From positions 1 through 39,152 of the forward strand of contig CAYWVF010000025.1 of NCBI GenBank assembly GCA_964461815.1: a stretch of 39,152 bases of DNA. The letters are read 5' to 3'. Positions 8,778-15,828 of this stretch are shown piece by piece (the stretch's first letter is position 1; each line of letters starts with the position of its first letter). The stretch is from JAAZBA01 sp964461815 (GTDB taxonomy: Bacteria > Bacillota > Clostridia > Oscillospirales > QAMX01). The notes beneath the pieces were generated by a model. That model had not been told where the DNA came from, searched no databases, and worked only from the letters and a program-made list of their open reading frames with translations. A program made the position numbers and the translations under genes.

Positions 8778-8806
8778 ATTATAGCTTAATAAAATCGATT
8801 AGTAAA
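8778..8806 (-). promoter_or_regulatory. Promoter of the purine permease
   Basis: On the minus strand TTTACT (8801-8806) and TATAAT (8778-8783) are 17 bp apart. No other good promoter lies closer to the start codon, which implies the long leader. Confidence 0.6.
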
Positions 8807-8955
8807 GTGGCAATTATAACATAAAGCTTGTTTTATTTCTATAAAAAATTAACATTTCGACGATTTGAAACAATATTCGAAAAAACTCCACAAATTTTAC
8901 ACGTCATATCAGGTAAATATTCGGCATAAAAATATATATGTCTCCCTTATTATCC

Positions 8956-8984
8956 TTGACTTTATTACTTTTATGGTTTATAAT
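8956..8984 (+). promoter_or_regulatory. Promoter of the fur/zur-znuACB operon
   Basis: TTGACT (8956-8961) and a perfect TATAAT (8979-8984) are 17 bp apart. A Fur-type operator begins 2 bp after the -10, so regulator binding would block the transcription start. Confidence 0.75.
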
Positions 8985-8986
8985 AT

Positions 8987-9005
8987 GATAATGGTTTTCA
9001 TTTTC
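8987..9005 (+). promoter_or_regulatory. Fur/Zur-type operator
   Basis: The 19-bp site GATAATGGTTTTCATTTTC agrees with the classical E. coli Fur box at 16 of 19 positions. It lies between the -10 and the regulator start codon. Because the operon encodes zinc uptake, the likely physiological co-repressor is zinc, with the first gene repressing its own operon. Confidence 0.7.
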
Positions 9006-9025
9006 ATATTTGATGGCGGTATATT

Positions 9026-9442
9026 ATGAGAAAAAGATACAATACCAAGCAGCAGGAACTGATAATGTCCTGTTTAAAAAAAGACAGTGATGCACATATG
9101 ACAGCAGAAATGATACTTATATATCTGCGAGAGCAGGGTGAAAACATAGGGCTTGCAACTGTATACAGGACGCTTGATAAGCTTGTTGCGAACGGTATAA
9201 TAATGAAATACACTGTTCCGAACGGACTGGCGGCATGTTACAAGTATGCTTCGGATACTACGCATTGCCACGACCATTATCATCTGATCTGTACGGAATG
9301 CGGAAAAATGATCCATTTGGAATGCAAGCATCTCGACTCACTTGCAGAGCATATTTTGAATGAGCATGGTTTTGATCTTGACAATTTCAAAACCGTTTTC
9401 TACGGCAAGTGCAAGCAGTGCTCAGATTTTAAGGAGGACTGA
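9026..9442 (+). CDS. Fur-family metal-dependent repressor (probably Zur)
   Basis: This 138-residue repressor has the family's winged helix at about residues 5-75, with TVYRTLDKLVANGII as the recognition region. A C-terminal metal-binding and dimerisation domain follows. Metal ligands are visible in a His/Cys-rich stretch HCHDHYHLICTECG and in structural CxxC pairs C89/C92 and C129/C132. It heads an operon whose other genes encode a zinc ABC transporter, and its stop codon directly abuts znuA. With the Fur-like operator in the promoter this indicates autorepression by Zur. Fur or PerR function is less likely because of the neighbours. The Shine-Dalgarno is weak (GGCGG). Confidence 0.88.
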   Translation: MRKRYNTKQQELIMSCLKKDSDAHMTAEMILIYLREQGENIGLATVYRTLDKLVANGIIMKYTVPNGLAACYKYASDTTHCHDHYHLICTECGKMIHLECKHLDSLAEHILNEHGFDLDNFKTVFYGKCKQCSDFKED

Positions 9443-10384
9443 ATGAAAAGGATCATAGCATTATTTATTGTACTGTCGCTGATTCTTACAGGCTGTACTC
9501 TCACAGAGAATGGCAACAGAAATAATGACAGCGATAGGCTGAGTATCGTCACAACCGTATTTCCGCTATATGACTTTTCACGAGCTGTAGCAGGATCGTC
9601 TGCCGATATAACGATGCTTATAAAGCCGGGTGCGGAAATACATTCCTTCGACCCCTCTCCTGCCGATATAATCGCAATACAAAATGCGGATATCTTTTTA
9701 TATATCGGAGGCAGCGGTGATGCCTGGGTAGACACGATCCTCGAATCCATGGATGGGTATGACGTTAAAGCAGTCAAGCTCATAGACTACGTTGATACGC
9801 TCTCTCACGATCACGAGGATGAACATGATGAGCACGACCACGAAAACGAGCATGAAAACGACGAACACATTTGGACATCACTTGAGAATGCTAAAGCGAT
9901 GATAAATGTGATAAGTGCGGGTATTTCATCGGTCGATGAGGAAAACGCAACGCTCTACAGGGAAAACGCAGATAAATATAAAGCGGAGATCGATCTTATC
10001 ATTGACGAAATATCCGATATCGTAGACAACAGCTCTTCTAAAACACTCATAGTAGCAGACAGATTTCCTTTTTTGTATTTTGCGAAGGAATTCGGACTTG
10101 ATTATATTTCAGCCTTTGATGCCTGCGGCTCAGAGTCCGAGGCATCAGCCGGTGTGCTCGCAGATCTGATAAGTGAGATCAAACGGCTCAATGCTCCATA
10201 TGTTTTTTATACCGAATTGAGCAATAAAAACATAGCAAATATTATAGAAGAACAGCTTGGCGTACCATCACTCGAGCTTCACTCCTGCCATAATGTCACA
10301 AGGGATGATTTTGAAAACGGAGAAACATATGTGACATTGTGGAAGAGAAATGTCTATGCCTTACGTAAAGGGCTTATCTATTAG
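9443..10384 (+). CDS. znuA: Zinc ABC transporter substrate-binding lipoprotein
   Basis: The 313-residue cluster A-I lipoprotein should capture Zn(II) outside the membrane and pass it to ZnuB. A signal peptide ends in the lipobox LTGC with lipidated C18. Metal ligands of the family are visible at H67 (GAEIHSFDPSP) and H142 (DEHIWTSLEN). A His/Asp/Glu-rich loop at about 122-142 is typical of zinc-specific rather than manganese-specific proteins. The position of the third histidine in classic ZnuA reads ADRFPFLYF, with Asp-Arg instead of His. The start follows AAGGAGG and directly abuts the regulator stop. Expression should rise under zinc limitation. Confidence 0.9.
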   Translation: MKRIIALFIVLSLILTGCTLTENGNRNNDSDRLSIVTTVFPLYDFSRAVAGSSADITMLIKPGAEIHSFDPSPADIIAIQNADIFLYIGGSGDAWVDTILESMDGYDVKAVKLIDYVDTLSHDHEDEHDEHDHENEHENDEHIWTSLENAKAMINVISAGISSVDEENATLYRENADKYKAEIDLIIDEISDIVDNSSSKTLIVADRFPFLYFAKEFGLDYISAFDACGSESEASAGVLADLISEIKRLNAPYVFYTELSNKNIANIIEEQLGVPSLELHSCHNVTRDDFENGETYVTLWKRNVYALRKGLIY

Positions 10385-10406
10385 CGAAACGGAGTTTTTT
10401 GGAATT

Positions 10407-11105
10407 ATGAAAGCTATACTTGGATGCAAAAATCTCACTATGGGCTATGACAGAGTCATAGCCTTTCATGATGTAAGCTTTGAGATACCAAACGGTGCCT
10501 TTTTATGCATTGTCGGAGAGAACGGTTCCGGAAAAAGTACGCTTGTCAAGGGACTTCTCGGACTTCTCAAGCCAATAAGCGGAGAAATATTGTTTGGAGA
10601 GGATGTTTCGGGTAAGATAGGCTATCTTCCTCAGCAGTCTCAAAGTCAGCGTGATTTCCCGGCTTCCGTATGGGAAGTAGTGCTGTCGGGTAGGATCAAA
10701 AAGCACGGCCTGTCACCATTCTATTCCAAATCAGACAGACGATCCGCAAAAAATGCCCTAGATGCTCTGAAAATTGCAGATCTTAAGAGCAAATCATTTA
10801 AAAATCTCTCCGGTGGACAACAGCAGCGTGTGTTGCTTGCAAGAGCATTTTGCGCTGCCGACAAGCTACTGCTGCTCGATGAACCTACATCGAGTCTTGA
10901 TCCGATAGCTTCAGCGGTTCTGTATGATATCGTCAAGGAGCTCAACCACGACAAACACATGACAATAATCATGGTATCTCACGATATAAAAGCAGCCGTG
11001 AGTATGGCAACTCATATACTGCATCTCGGTACGGATCAGTTTTTCGGTACAACAGAAGAATACATCAACAGTGTTCAATATAATAATATAAACTCGAAAG
11101 GATAA
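10407..11105 (+). CDS. znuC: Zinc ABC transporter ATP-binding protein
   Basis: The 232-residue ATPase energises zinc import with ZnuA and ZnuB. The Walker A motif GENGSGKST, Q-loop region GYLPQQ, signature LSGGQQQR, Walker B LLLLDEPT and switch histidine in MVSHD are all intact. I place the start at the ATG at 10407, which matches the family's usual N-terminus (MKAILGCKNLTMGYD). An earlier in-frame ATG at 10350 would overlap znuA by 35 bp and add 19 residues unrelated to the family. The Shine-Dalgarno (GGAG, 12 nt away) is rather distant. It is third in the fur-znuA-znuC-znuB operon. Confidence 0.92.
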   Translation: MKAILGCKNLTMGYDRVIAFHDVSFEIPNGAFLCIVGENGSGKSTLVKGLLGLLKPISGEILFGEDVSGKIGYLPQQSQSQRDFPASVWEVVLSGRIKKHGLSPFYSKSDRRSAKNALDALKIADLKSKSFKNLSGGQQQRVLLARAFCAADKLLLLDEPTSSLDPIASAVLYDIVKELNHDKHMTIIMVSHDIKAAVSMATHILHLGTDQFFGTTEEYINSVQYNNINSKG

Positions 11106-11113
11106 TTTCGCTC

Positions 11114-11932
11114 ATGGATATAATCTTTGATTTCTTTTCGTACATATTCATTCAGCGTGCGCTTCTGGTAGGTCTTCTGGTTTCCCTTTGTGCATCGCTT
11201 CTCGGTGTAAATCTTGTGCTGAAACGTTACTCGATGATAGGAGACGGACTGTCGCATGTCGGTTTCGGAAGTCTGGCCTTTGCATCAGCACTTAACATCG
11301 CACCTTTATATGTATCCATACCGATCGTAACTATAGCGGCTATATTTCTTCTGAGGTTAAGTGAATCCGGTAAGCTTAAAGGAGACAGTGCTGTAGCTCT
11401 CCTGTCCAGCAGTGCTCTTGCGATAGGTGTTATTACCATTTCGGCTACAACCGGTATGAATACCGATGTATATAACTACATGTTCGGCAGTATACTGTCA
11501 ATGAGCAGCTCGGATGTAATGCTAAGTGTTAGCGTTACATGCATAGTTCTTATTCTTTATGTTATATTCTATAACAGAATATTCTGCTCGACCTTTGACG
11601 AGAGCTTTGCAAAGGCTGCCGGAATAAACATATCCGGCTGTAATATGCTGCTTGCAGTGCTTACGGCACTTACTATCGTTGTAGGTATGCGAATGATGGG
11701 ATCAATGCTTATTTCCAGCCTTATAATATTTCCCTCACTCACCGCAATGCGTGTATGCATGACCTTTAAAGGCGTTGTAATATGTTCGGCTATCCTTTCA
11801 GTGATCTGCTTTATTATTGGAATATTTGTTTCCTTTGCGCTTTCATTGCCGACCGGTGCATGTATAGTCGTTGTCAGCCTTATAATGTATTTGATTTTCG
11901 GACTATGCTCATATGCTAAAAAGACAGCATAG
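11114..11932 (+). CDS. znuB: Zinc ABC transporter permease
   Basis: The 272-residue permease of the ABC-3 family forms the membrane channel for zinc uptake. About eight hydrophobic segments are visible. The family segments RYSMIGDGLSHVGFG and GMRMMGSMLISSLIIFPSLTA are both present. It starts 8 nt after znuC with AAAGGA upstream, so the three transporter genes are one translational unit. Manganese-transport permeases share the fold; the His-rich ZnuA and the Zur-like repressor favour zinc. Confidence 0.9.
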   Translation: MDIIFDFFSYIFIQRALLVGLLVSLCASLLGVNLVLKRYSMIGDGLSHVGFGSLAFASALNIAPLYVSIPIVTIAAIFLLRLSESGKLKGDSAVALLSSSALAIGVITISATTGMNTDVYNYMFGSILSMSSSDVMLSVSVTCIVLILYVIFYNRIFCSTFDESFAKAAGINISGCNMLLAVLTALTIVVGMRMMGSMLISSLIIFPSLTAMRVCMTFKGVVICSAILSVICFIIGIFVSFALSLPTGACIVVVSLIMYLIFGLCSYAKKTA

Positions 11933-11957
11933 AACGAAGAGGTCGAGGTGATATCCT

Positions 11958-12440
11958 TTGTCAACAGTATTTCACAACATTCCTCCGATCTACGATGAAA
12001 GCAGTCGTATTTTGATACTTGGCTCTTTCCCATCGGTAAAATCACGTGAGGGTGAATTCTTCTATCATCATCCTAAGAACAGATTTTGGAATGTGCTTGC
12101 AGCAGTATTCAGCTGTGATACTCCCCTCTCCATTGAAAGTAAAAAGCAATTTTTAGCAGCAAACCATATAGCATTATGGGACGTCGTCAAAAGCTGTGAG
12201 CTTATCGGATCGGATGATTCGAGTATAAAAAATGTTAAGGTAAATGATATAGGCATGATACTTGACTCATGTAATATACATCGGATATTTACCAACGGAG
12301 GAAAGGCTTACGAATTATATGATCGGTTCTGTCTTCCCGCTCTTCAGCGTGAAGCTATAAAGCTTCCGTCTACAAGTCCTGCAAACGCAGCCTTCTCATT
12401 AGAGAGACTGATTGAAAAATGGAAAGTGATATGTTTGTAA
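11958..12440 (+). CDS. MUG/UDG-fold DNA glycosylase (hypoxanthine-DNA glycosylase type)
   Basis: The 160-residue protein belongs to the uracil-DNA glycosylase superfamily, in the small bacterial branch called DNA-deoxyinosine glycosylase. It probably excises deaminated bases. The first motif is LILGSFPSVKSREGEFFYHHPKNRFW, quoted here only in part as GSFPSVKSREG; the C-terminal motif is LPSTSPANA. The start is TTG at 11958, with GAGGTG 7 nt upstream and no nearby ATG. It lies 25 nt after znuB and may be read through from the zinc operon, although no functional link is evident. Confidence 0.8.
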   Translation: MSTVFHNIPPIYDESSRILILGSFPSVKSREGEFFYHHPKNRFWNVLAAVFSCDTPLSIESKKQFLAANHIALWDVVKSCELIGSDDSSIKNVKVNDIGMILDSCNIHRIFTNGGKAYELYDRFCLPALQREAIKLPSTSPANAAFSLERLIEKWKVICL

Positions 12441-12480
12441 ATTCGCACTGAGCTTGAATAATTATCCTCAGTATCGCAGA

Positions 12481-12502
12481 TAATATATTTGCAAATATAT
12501 TA
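12481..12502. repeat. 22-bp perfect palindrome upstream of a small gene
   Basis: TAATATATTTG followed by its exact reverse complement occupies 12481-12502 with no spacer. It ends 4 bp before the ribosome-binding site of the small gene. It overlaps a poor -10-like GATAAT (12479-12484), so it could be an operator, or fold as a hairpin in RNA. The AT richness raises the chance of coincidence. Confidence 0.5.
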
Positions 12503-12519
12503 CCGTGGAGGTATTTCCA

Positions 12520-12615
12520 ATGAAGAATAAAAACAATCAGCAGAAGCAGAACAGCAAGCGTTAGGAGCAAAACAAGGCTTCAGACAATCAGAACAGTAAA
12601 ATCACCCAAAAGTAA
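12520..12615 (+). pseudogene. Tiny N/Q/K-rich protein gene with an in-frame TAG
   Basis: GGAGG at 12507-12511 lies 8 nt from an ATG at 12520. The frame reads MKNKNNQQKQNSKR, then TAG (12562-12564), and continues with the same composition (EQNKASDNQNSKITQK) to TAA at 12613. The two halves form one 31-codon frame of very biased composition, resembling small Asn/Gln/Lys-rich proteins common in Clostridia. A CAG-to-TAG change would explain the stop. Alternatively the 14-residue peptide is the product, or the stop is read through. A strong terminator follows. Confidence 0.5.
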
Positions 12616-12630
12616 TCAATTCGTTATAGC

Positions 12631-12667
12631 AAACAGCTCAGGCAGTGGCGCTGCCTGAGCTGTTTTT
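12631..12667 (+). terminator. Terminator before the van locus
   Basis: A perfect 15-bp GC-containing stem (12631-12645 with 12651-12665, core CAGCTCAGGCAG) has the loop TGGCG and is followed by T-residues. It closes the zinc/glycosylase/small-gene block and insulates vanR. Confidence 0.92.
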
Positions 12668-12691
12668 ATCGCACTGCACGCCATGTGTCAT

Positions 12692-12735
12692 TGTTGCTTT
12701 TACACCTCTTTCATGTTGCTTTTACACCTCTTTCA
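12692..12735 (+). repeat. 22-bp tandem duplication in the vanR promoter
   Basis: Two identical 22-bp copies, beginning TGTTGCTTTTACACC, lie head to tail at 12692-12713 and 12714-12735. The second copy contains the -35 hexamer and most of the spacer. A period of two helical turns is what an OmpR-family regulator binding direct repeats would recognise. It may be a VanR site or just a recent duplication. Confidence 0.85.
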
Positions 12736-12744
12736 TGCTATAAT
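12716..12744 (+). promoter_or_regulatory. Probable vanR-vanS promoter
   Basis: TTGCTT (12716-12721) and a perfect TATAAT (12739-12744) are 17 bp apart. The weak -35 inside a direct repeat suggests dependence on an activator, probably phosphorylated VanR. The leader to vanR is about 63 nt. Confidence 0.65.
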
Positions 12745-12813
12745 AAAAAAACGATCTCAGATCGTTACGGAAAGTATTCACATATACCGCAAATCAAGGA
12801 GCACAAGTCAGTT

Positions 12814-13518
12814 ATGAATGAAAACATTTTGATCGTTGATGATGAAAAGGAAATAGCGGATCTTATAGAGGTCTATCTTAAAAACGACGGATATACTGTA
12901 CATACATTTTACAATGGCACGGATGCTCTGAATTGTATCGAGACGCAGCCGATCGACTTGGCTATTCTGGATGTTATGCTTCCCGATATCGACGGATTTC
13001 GCATTTGTCAGAGGATAAGAGAAAAATTTTTCTATCCGATCATAATGCTTACAGCAAGAGTTGAGGATGCAGATAAAATAATGGGGCTTACTATCGGTGC
13101 CGATGACTATATCACTAAGCCTTTTAATCCTTTAGAGGTAGTTGCAAGAGTAAAAACTCAGCTTCGTCGTTACGTTCGCTATAACAATGCAGCCGTTACA
13201 AGTGAAAAGGATGCTCCGATAACAGAGTACGATATCAGAGGACTTACGATAAACAAAGGCACACACAAATGTACCTTATATGGAAAAGATATCGCTCTTA
13301 CACCTATTGAGTTTTCCATCCTGTGGTATTTGTGTGATAATAAAGGAAAGGTCATCTCATCCGAGGAATTATTTGAAAGCGTCTGGGGAGAAAAATATCT
13401 CGATAATAACAATACGGTAATGGCTCATATCGGACGACTCAGGGAAAAGCTCGGAGATCATTCGAAAAAGCCGAAATTTATAAAAACTGTATGGGGAGTT
13501 GGATATACAATTGAATAA
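12814..13518 (+). CDS. vanR: VanR-type response regulator (vanG cluster)
   Basis: This 234-residue OmpR/PhoB-family regulator should switch on the resistance genes when phosphorylated by VanS. The receiver domain (about 1-120) has the acidic pocket ILIVDDEKEI, the phospho-acceptor Asp in LAILDVMLPDIDGF and the conserved Lys in DYITKPFNP. The C-terminal winged helix (about 135-234) shows LTPIEFSILWYL and the recognition-wing end IKTVWGVGYTIE. The start ATG at 12814 has AAGGAG 12 nt upstream; longer in-frame starts would cover the promoter repeats. The gene overlaps vanS. Confidence 0.92.
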   Translation: MNENILIVDDEKEIADLIEVYLKNDGYTVHTFYNGTDALNCIETQPIDLAILDVMLPDIDGFRICQRIREKFFYPIIMLTARVEDADKIMGLTIGADDYITKPFNPLEVVARVKTQLRRYVRYNNAAVTSEKDAPITEYDIRGLTINKGTHKCTLYGKDIALTPIEFSILWYLCDNKGKVISSEELFESVWGEKYLDNNNTVMAHIGRLREKLGDHSKKPKFIKTVWGVGYTIE

Positions 13519-14620
13519 CGATACTCAAAACAGAAGTAACAAAAAATTTCGCCGTACCATAACACGAAGACTTTTGATACAATACGGACTATCGCTTGTC
13601 GGATACGTTGTCGGTCTTATTCTTTTTATACTTATAATGTGGAGAGTTTGCGCTTCTATCTCCTGGCGGTCAAATAATTTGATATATATAATTCTGACTG
13701 TAATTAGGGAGTATCTTTCATTTTTCGCAGGTGCTGCCATTGCGGTTGGATGGATTCTGATCACAGCCTATTTTATCTCCAAACCTCTTCGCTATCTGGA
13801 TGAGGTCGTTTCCGCCACCGAAAAGCTGGTCACACCTACCGATGCTCCTATCACTTTATCCGAGTCACTTGCCCATGTTGAAAATGAAATGAACAGGGTG
13901 CGTGAAAAAGCATTAAGCAATGCTCGTATAGCAAAGGATGCCGAGCAACGAAAGAACGATCTTGTCATCTATCTTGCTCATGACCTGAAAACGCCTCTTA
14001 CCTCAGTGATCGGATATCTGACTCTGCTCAGAGATGAGAATCAAATATCCGATGAATTGAGGGAAAAATATCTGTCTATTTCTCTGGATAAGGCAGAGCA
14101 TCTTGAGGATCTTATCAATGAGTTTTTTGAGATAACAAGATTTAACCTTTCAAATATCACTCTTGAATACAGCAAAGTTAATTTAACACGTATGCTCGAG
14201 CAGCTCACATACGAGTTTAAGCCGATGCTTATGAAAAAAAATCTCGAATGCGCCCTTACGATAGCACCTGACACGATGATACGGTGCGATGTAAACAAAA
14301 TGCAGCGTGTCTTTGATAACTTACTTAGGAATGCCGTCAATTACAGCTTTCCGGACAGTACGATCAGTATCACAGCTGTACAAAATATCAATAGTTTGAG
14401 CATCAGCTTCGTCAACAGTGGACATACCATTCCAAAGGAAAAGCTTGAGCGCATCTTCGAGCAATTTTTCAGGCTCAACACTGCACGAAGCTCTTCAAGT
14501 GGCGGTGCAGGCTTGGGATTGGCGATTGCAAAGGAGATAGTAGAGCTTCACGGTGGAACGATAAGTGCAAGCAGTGGAAATGAAAGGATAGAGTTTACGG
14601 TAGTGCTCCCGCTTTCGTAG
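13511..14620 (+). CDS. vanS: VanS-type sensor histidine kinase (vanG cluster)
   Basis: The membrane kinase of about 369 residues senses glycopeptides or their effect on the envelope. Two transmembrane helices near the N-terminus (about residues 25-50 and 70-90) are separated by a very short external loop, the usual VanS-B/G-like layout. The H-box YLAHDLKTPLTSVIGYL is nearly identical to known VanS proteins. The N-box DNLLRNAVNYS and G-box GGAGLGLAIAKEIVELHGG are intact, so both kinase and ATPase should work. There is no ATG; TTG at 13511 has GGGGAG 12 nt upstream, while the alternative TTG at 13499 touches that site. Either way it overlaps vanR, coupling their translation. Confidence 0.9.
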   Translation: MNNDTQNRSNKKFRRTITRRLLIQYGLSLVGYVVGLILFILIMWRVCASISWRSNNLIYIILTVIREYLSFFAGAAIAVGWILITAYFISKPLRYLDEVVSATEKLVTPTDAPITLSESLAHVENEMNRVREKALSNARIAKDAEQRKNDLVIYLAHDLKTPLTSVIGYLTLLRDENQISDELREKYLSISLDKAEHLEDLINEFFEITRFNLSNITLEYSKVNLTRMLEQLTYEFKPMLMKKNLECALTIAPDTMIRCDVNKMQRVFDNLLRNAVNYSFPDSTISITAVQNINSLSISFVNSGHTIPKEKLERIFEQFFRLNTARSSSSGGAGLGLAIAKEIVELHGGTISASSGNERIEFTVVLPLS

Positions 14621-14675
14621 GAAAATCGTAAGAAAATCCATAGGAAATCAGCAGTTTATCTTTTGAATATAAAAA

Positions 14676-14703
14676 TAAACATCACCCTTGTTATTGGTAT
14701 AAT
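14676..14703 (+). promoter_or_regulatory. Possible vanG-vanXY-vanT promoter inside the terminator loop
   Basis: TAAACA (14676-14681), a 16-bp spacer and a perfect TATAAT (14698-14703) preceded by TG (extended -10) lie within the hairpin that follows vanS. Transcription would start near 14710 and thus produce an RNA lacking the 5' arm of the hairpin. This would make vanG-XY-T a separate, inducible unit. Confidence 0.5.
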
Positions 14704-14735
14704 TATATTACCAAAGCAAGGGTGATGTTTTTATA
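14677..14735 (+). terminator. Terminator after vanS
   Basis: A 14-bp stem (AAACATCACCCTTG at 14677-14690 with 14717-14730) is extended by an inner TTGGTA/TACCAA pairing around an AT-rich loop. T-residues follow. It should reduce read-through from vanRS into vanG. Confidence 0.8.
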
Positions 14736-14779
14736 AGCATCTGACGATTCAATATACAAATACAAAAGAGGTACGTAAT

Positions 14780-15826
14780 ATGCAAAAGAAAAAACTGGCT
14801 GTGATTTTCGGTGGAAATTCAACGGAATACGAAGTATCACTGCAATCGGCATACTCGGTTTTCGAAAACATAAACAAAGAAAAATTCGATGTTATCCCGA
14901 TCGGTATAACAAGAGACGGCGAATGGTATCATTACACGGGAAAAATCGAAAAAATAGCGAACAACACATGGTTCACAGACTATGATGATCTGTATTCTGT
15001 TTCATTCTCTCAAAGTCGCCGTCTGAAAGGCTTCATGGAATTCAAATCAGATAAATTCAGTATAGTAAAGGTCGATCTTGCATTCCCCGTGCTACACGGG
15101 AAAAACGGTGAAGATGGTACTGTACAGGGCTTATTTGAGCTTGCAGGCATACCGATCATCGGATGCGATACTCTTTCGTCTGCTCTCTGCATGAATAAGG
15201 ACAAAGCGCATAAGATCGCAGCCATTGCAGGTATAACCGTTCCAAAGTCTGTTACCTTCGGTGCGTCCGATAAGAAAACAGCCTTAAAAAGGATCGAAAG
15301 CGAGCTGACATATCCTTTGTTTGTAAAGCCTGTACGCGCAGGTTCATCCTTTGGAATAACAAGAGTAAGTGAAAAGCATAAGCTTGAGGCTGCTGTAAAG
15401 CTGGCATTTGAGCATGACACGGAGGTCATCGTAGAGGAAAGCATTGACGGCTTTGAAGTCGGATGTGCGATAATGGGAATAGATAAGCTTCTTGTAGGAA
15501 GAGTCGATGAGATCGAGCTGTCAGGCGGCTTCTTTGACTACGAGGAAAAGTACACATTAAAATCCTCAAAAATATACATGCCTGCACGAATTGACAGTGA
15601 AGCTGAAAAAAGAATACAAGCTGCAGCGATCACTATATACAGGGCTTTCGGCTGTACAGGCTTTGCAAGAGTCGATATGTTTTACACGAGAAAAGGTGAG
15701 ATCGTATTTAATGAAGTAAATACGATACCCGGCTTCACCTCGCACAGTCGTTATCCAAATATGATGAAAGGAATAGGTCTGTCATTTGCCGATATGCTGG
15801 ACAAGCTGATCGATCTGTACGTTTAA
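14780..15826 (+). CDS. vanG: VanG-type D-alanine--D-serine ligase
   Basis: The 348-residue ATP-grasp ligase joins D-Ala to D-Ser, so that peptidoglycan precursors end in D-Ala-D-Ser and bind vancomycin poorly. From beginning to end it resembles Enterococcus VanG as I remember it: AVIFGGNSTEYEVSLQSA, FPVLHGKNGEDGT, GCDTLSSALCM, FVKPVRAGSSFGIT, FNEVNTIPGFTSHSRYPNM. The omega-loop region EKYTLKSSKIYMPARI is of the VanC/E/G (D-Ser) kind, not the D-lactate kind of VanA/B. AGAGGT precedes the ATG. It opens the effector operon, with vanXY starting 2 nt after its stop. Confidence 0.93.
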   Translation: MQKKKLAVIFGGNSTEYEVSLQSAYSVFENINKEKFDVIPIGITRDGEWYHYTGKIEKIANNTWFTDYDDLYSVSFSQSRRLKGFMEFKSDKFSIVKVDLAFPVLHGKNGEDGTVQGLFELAGIPIIGCDTLSSALCMNKDKAHKIAAIAGITVPKSVTFGASDKKTALKRIESELTYPLFVKPVRAGSSFGITRVSEKHKLEAAVKLAFEHDTEVIVEESIDGFEVGCAIMGIDKLLVGRVDEIELSGGFFDYEEKYTLKSSKIYMPARIDSEAEKRIQAAAITIYRAFGCTGFARVDMFYTRKGEIVFNEVNTIPGFTSHSRYPNMMKGIGLSFADMLDKLIDLYV

Positions 15827-15828
15827 CC

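Noticed and set aside
12692..12735. CRISPR-like or IS-end repeat
   Set aside because: Only two adjacent copies without spacer, no cas genes and no inverted ends; it is a simple tandem duplication.
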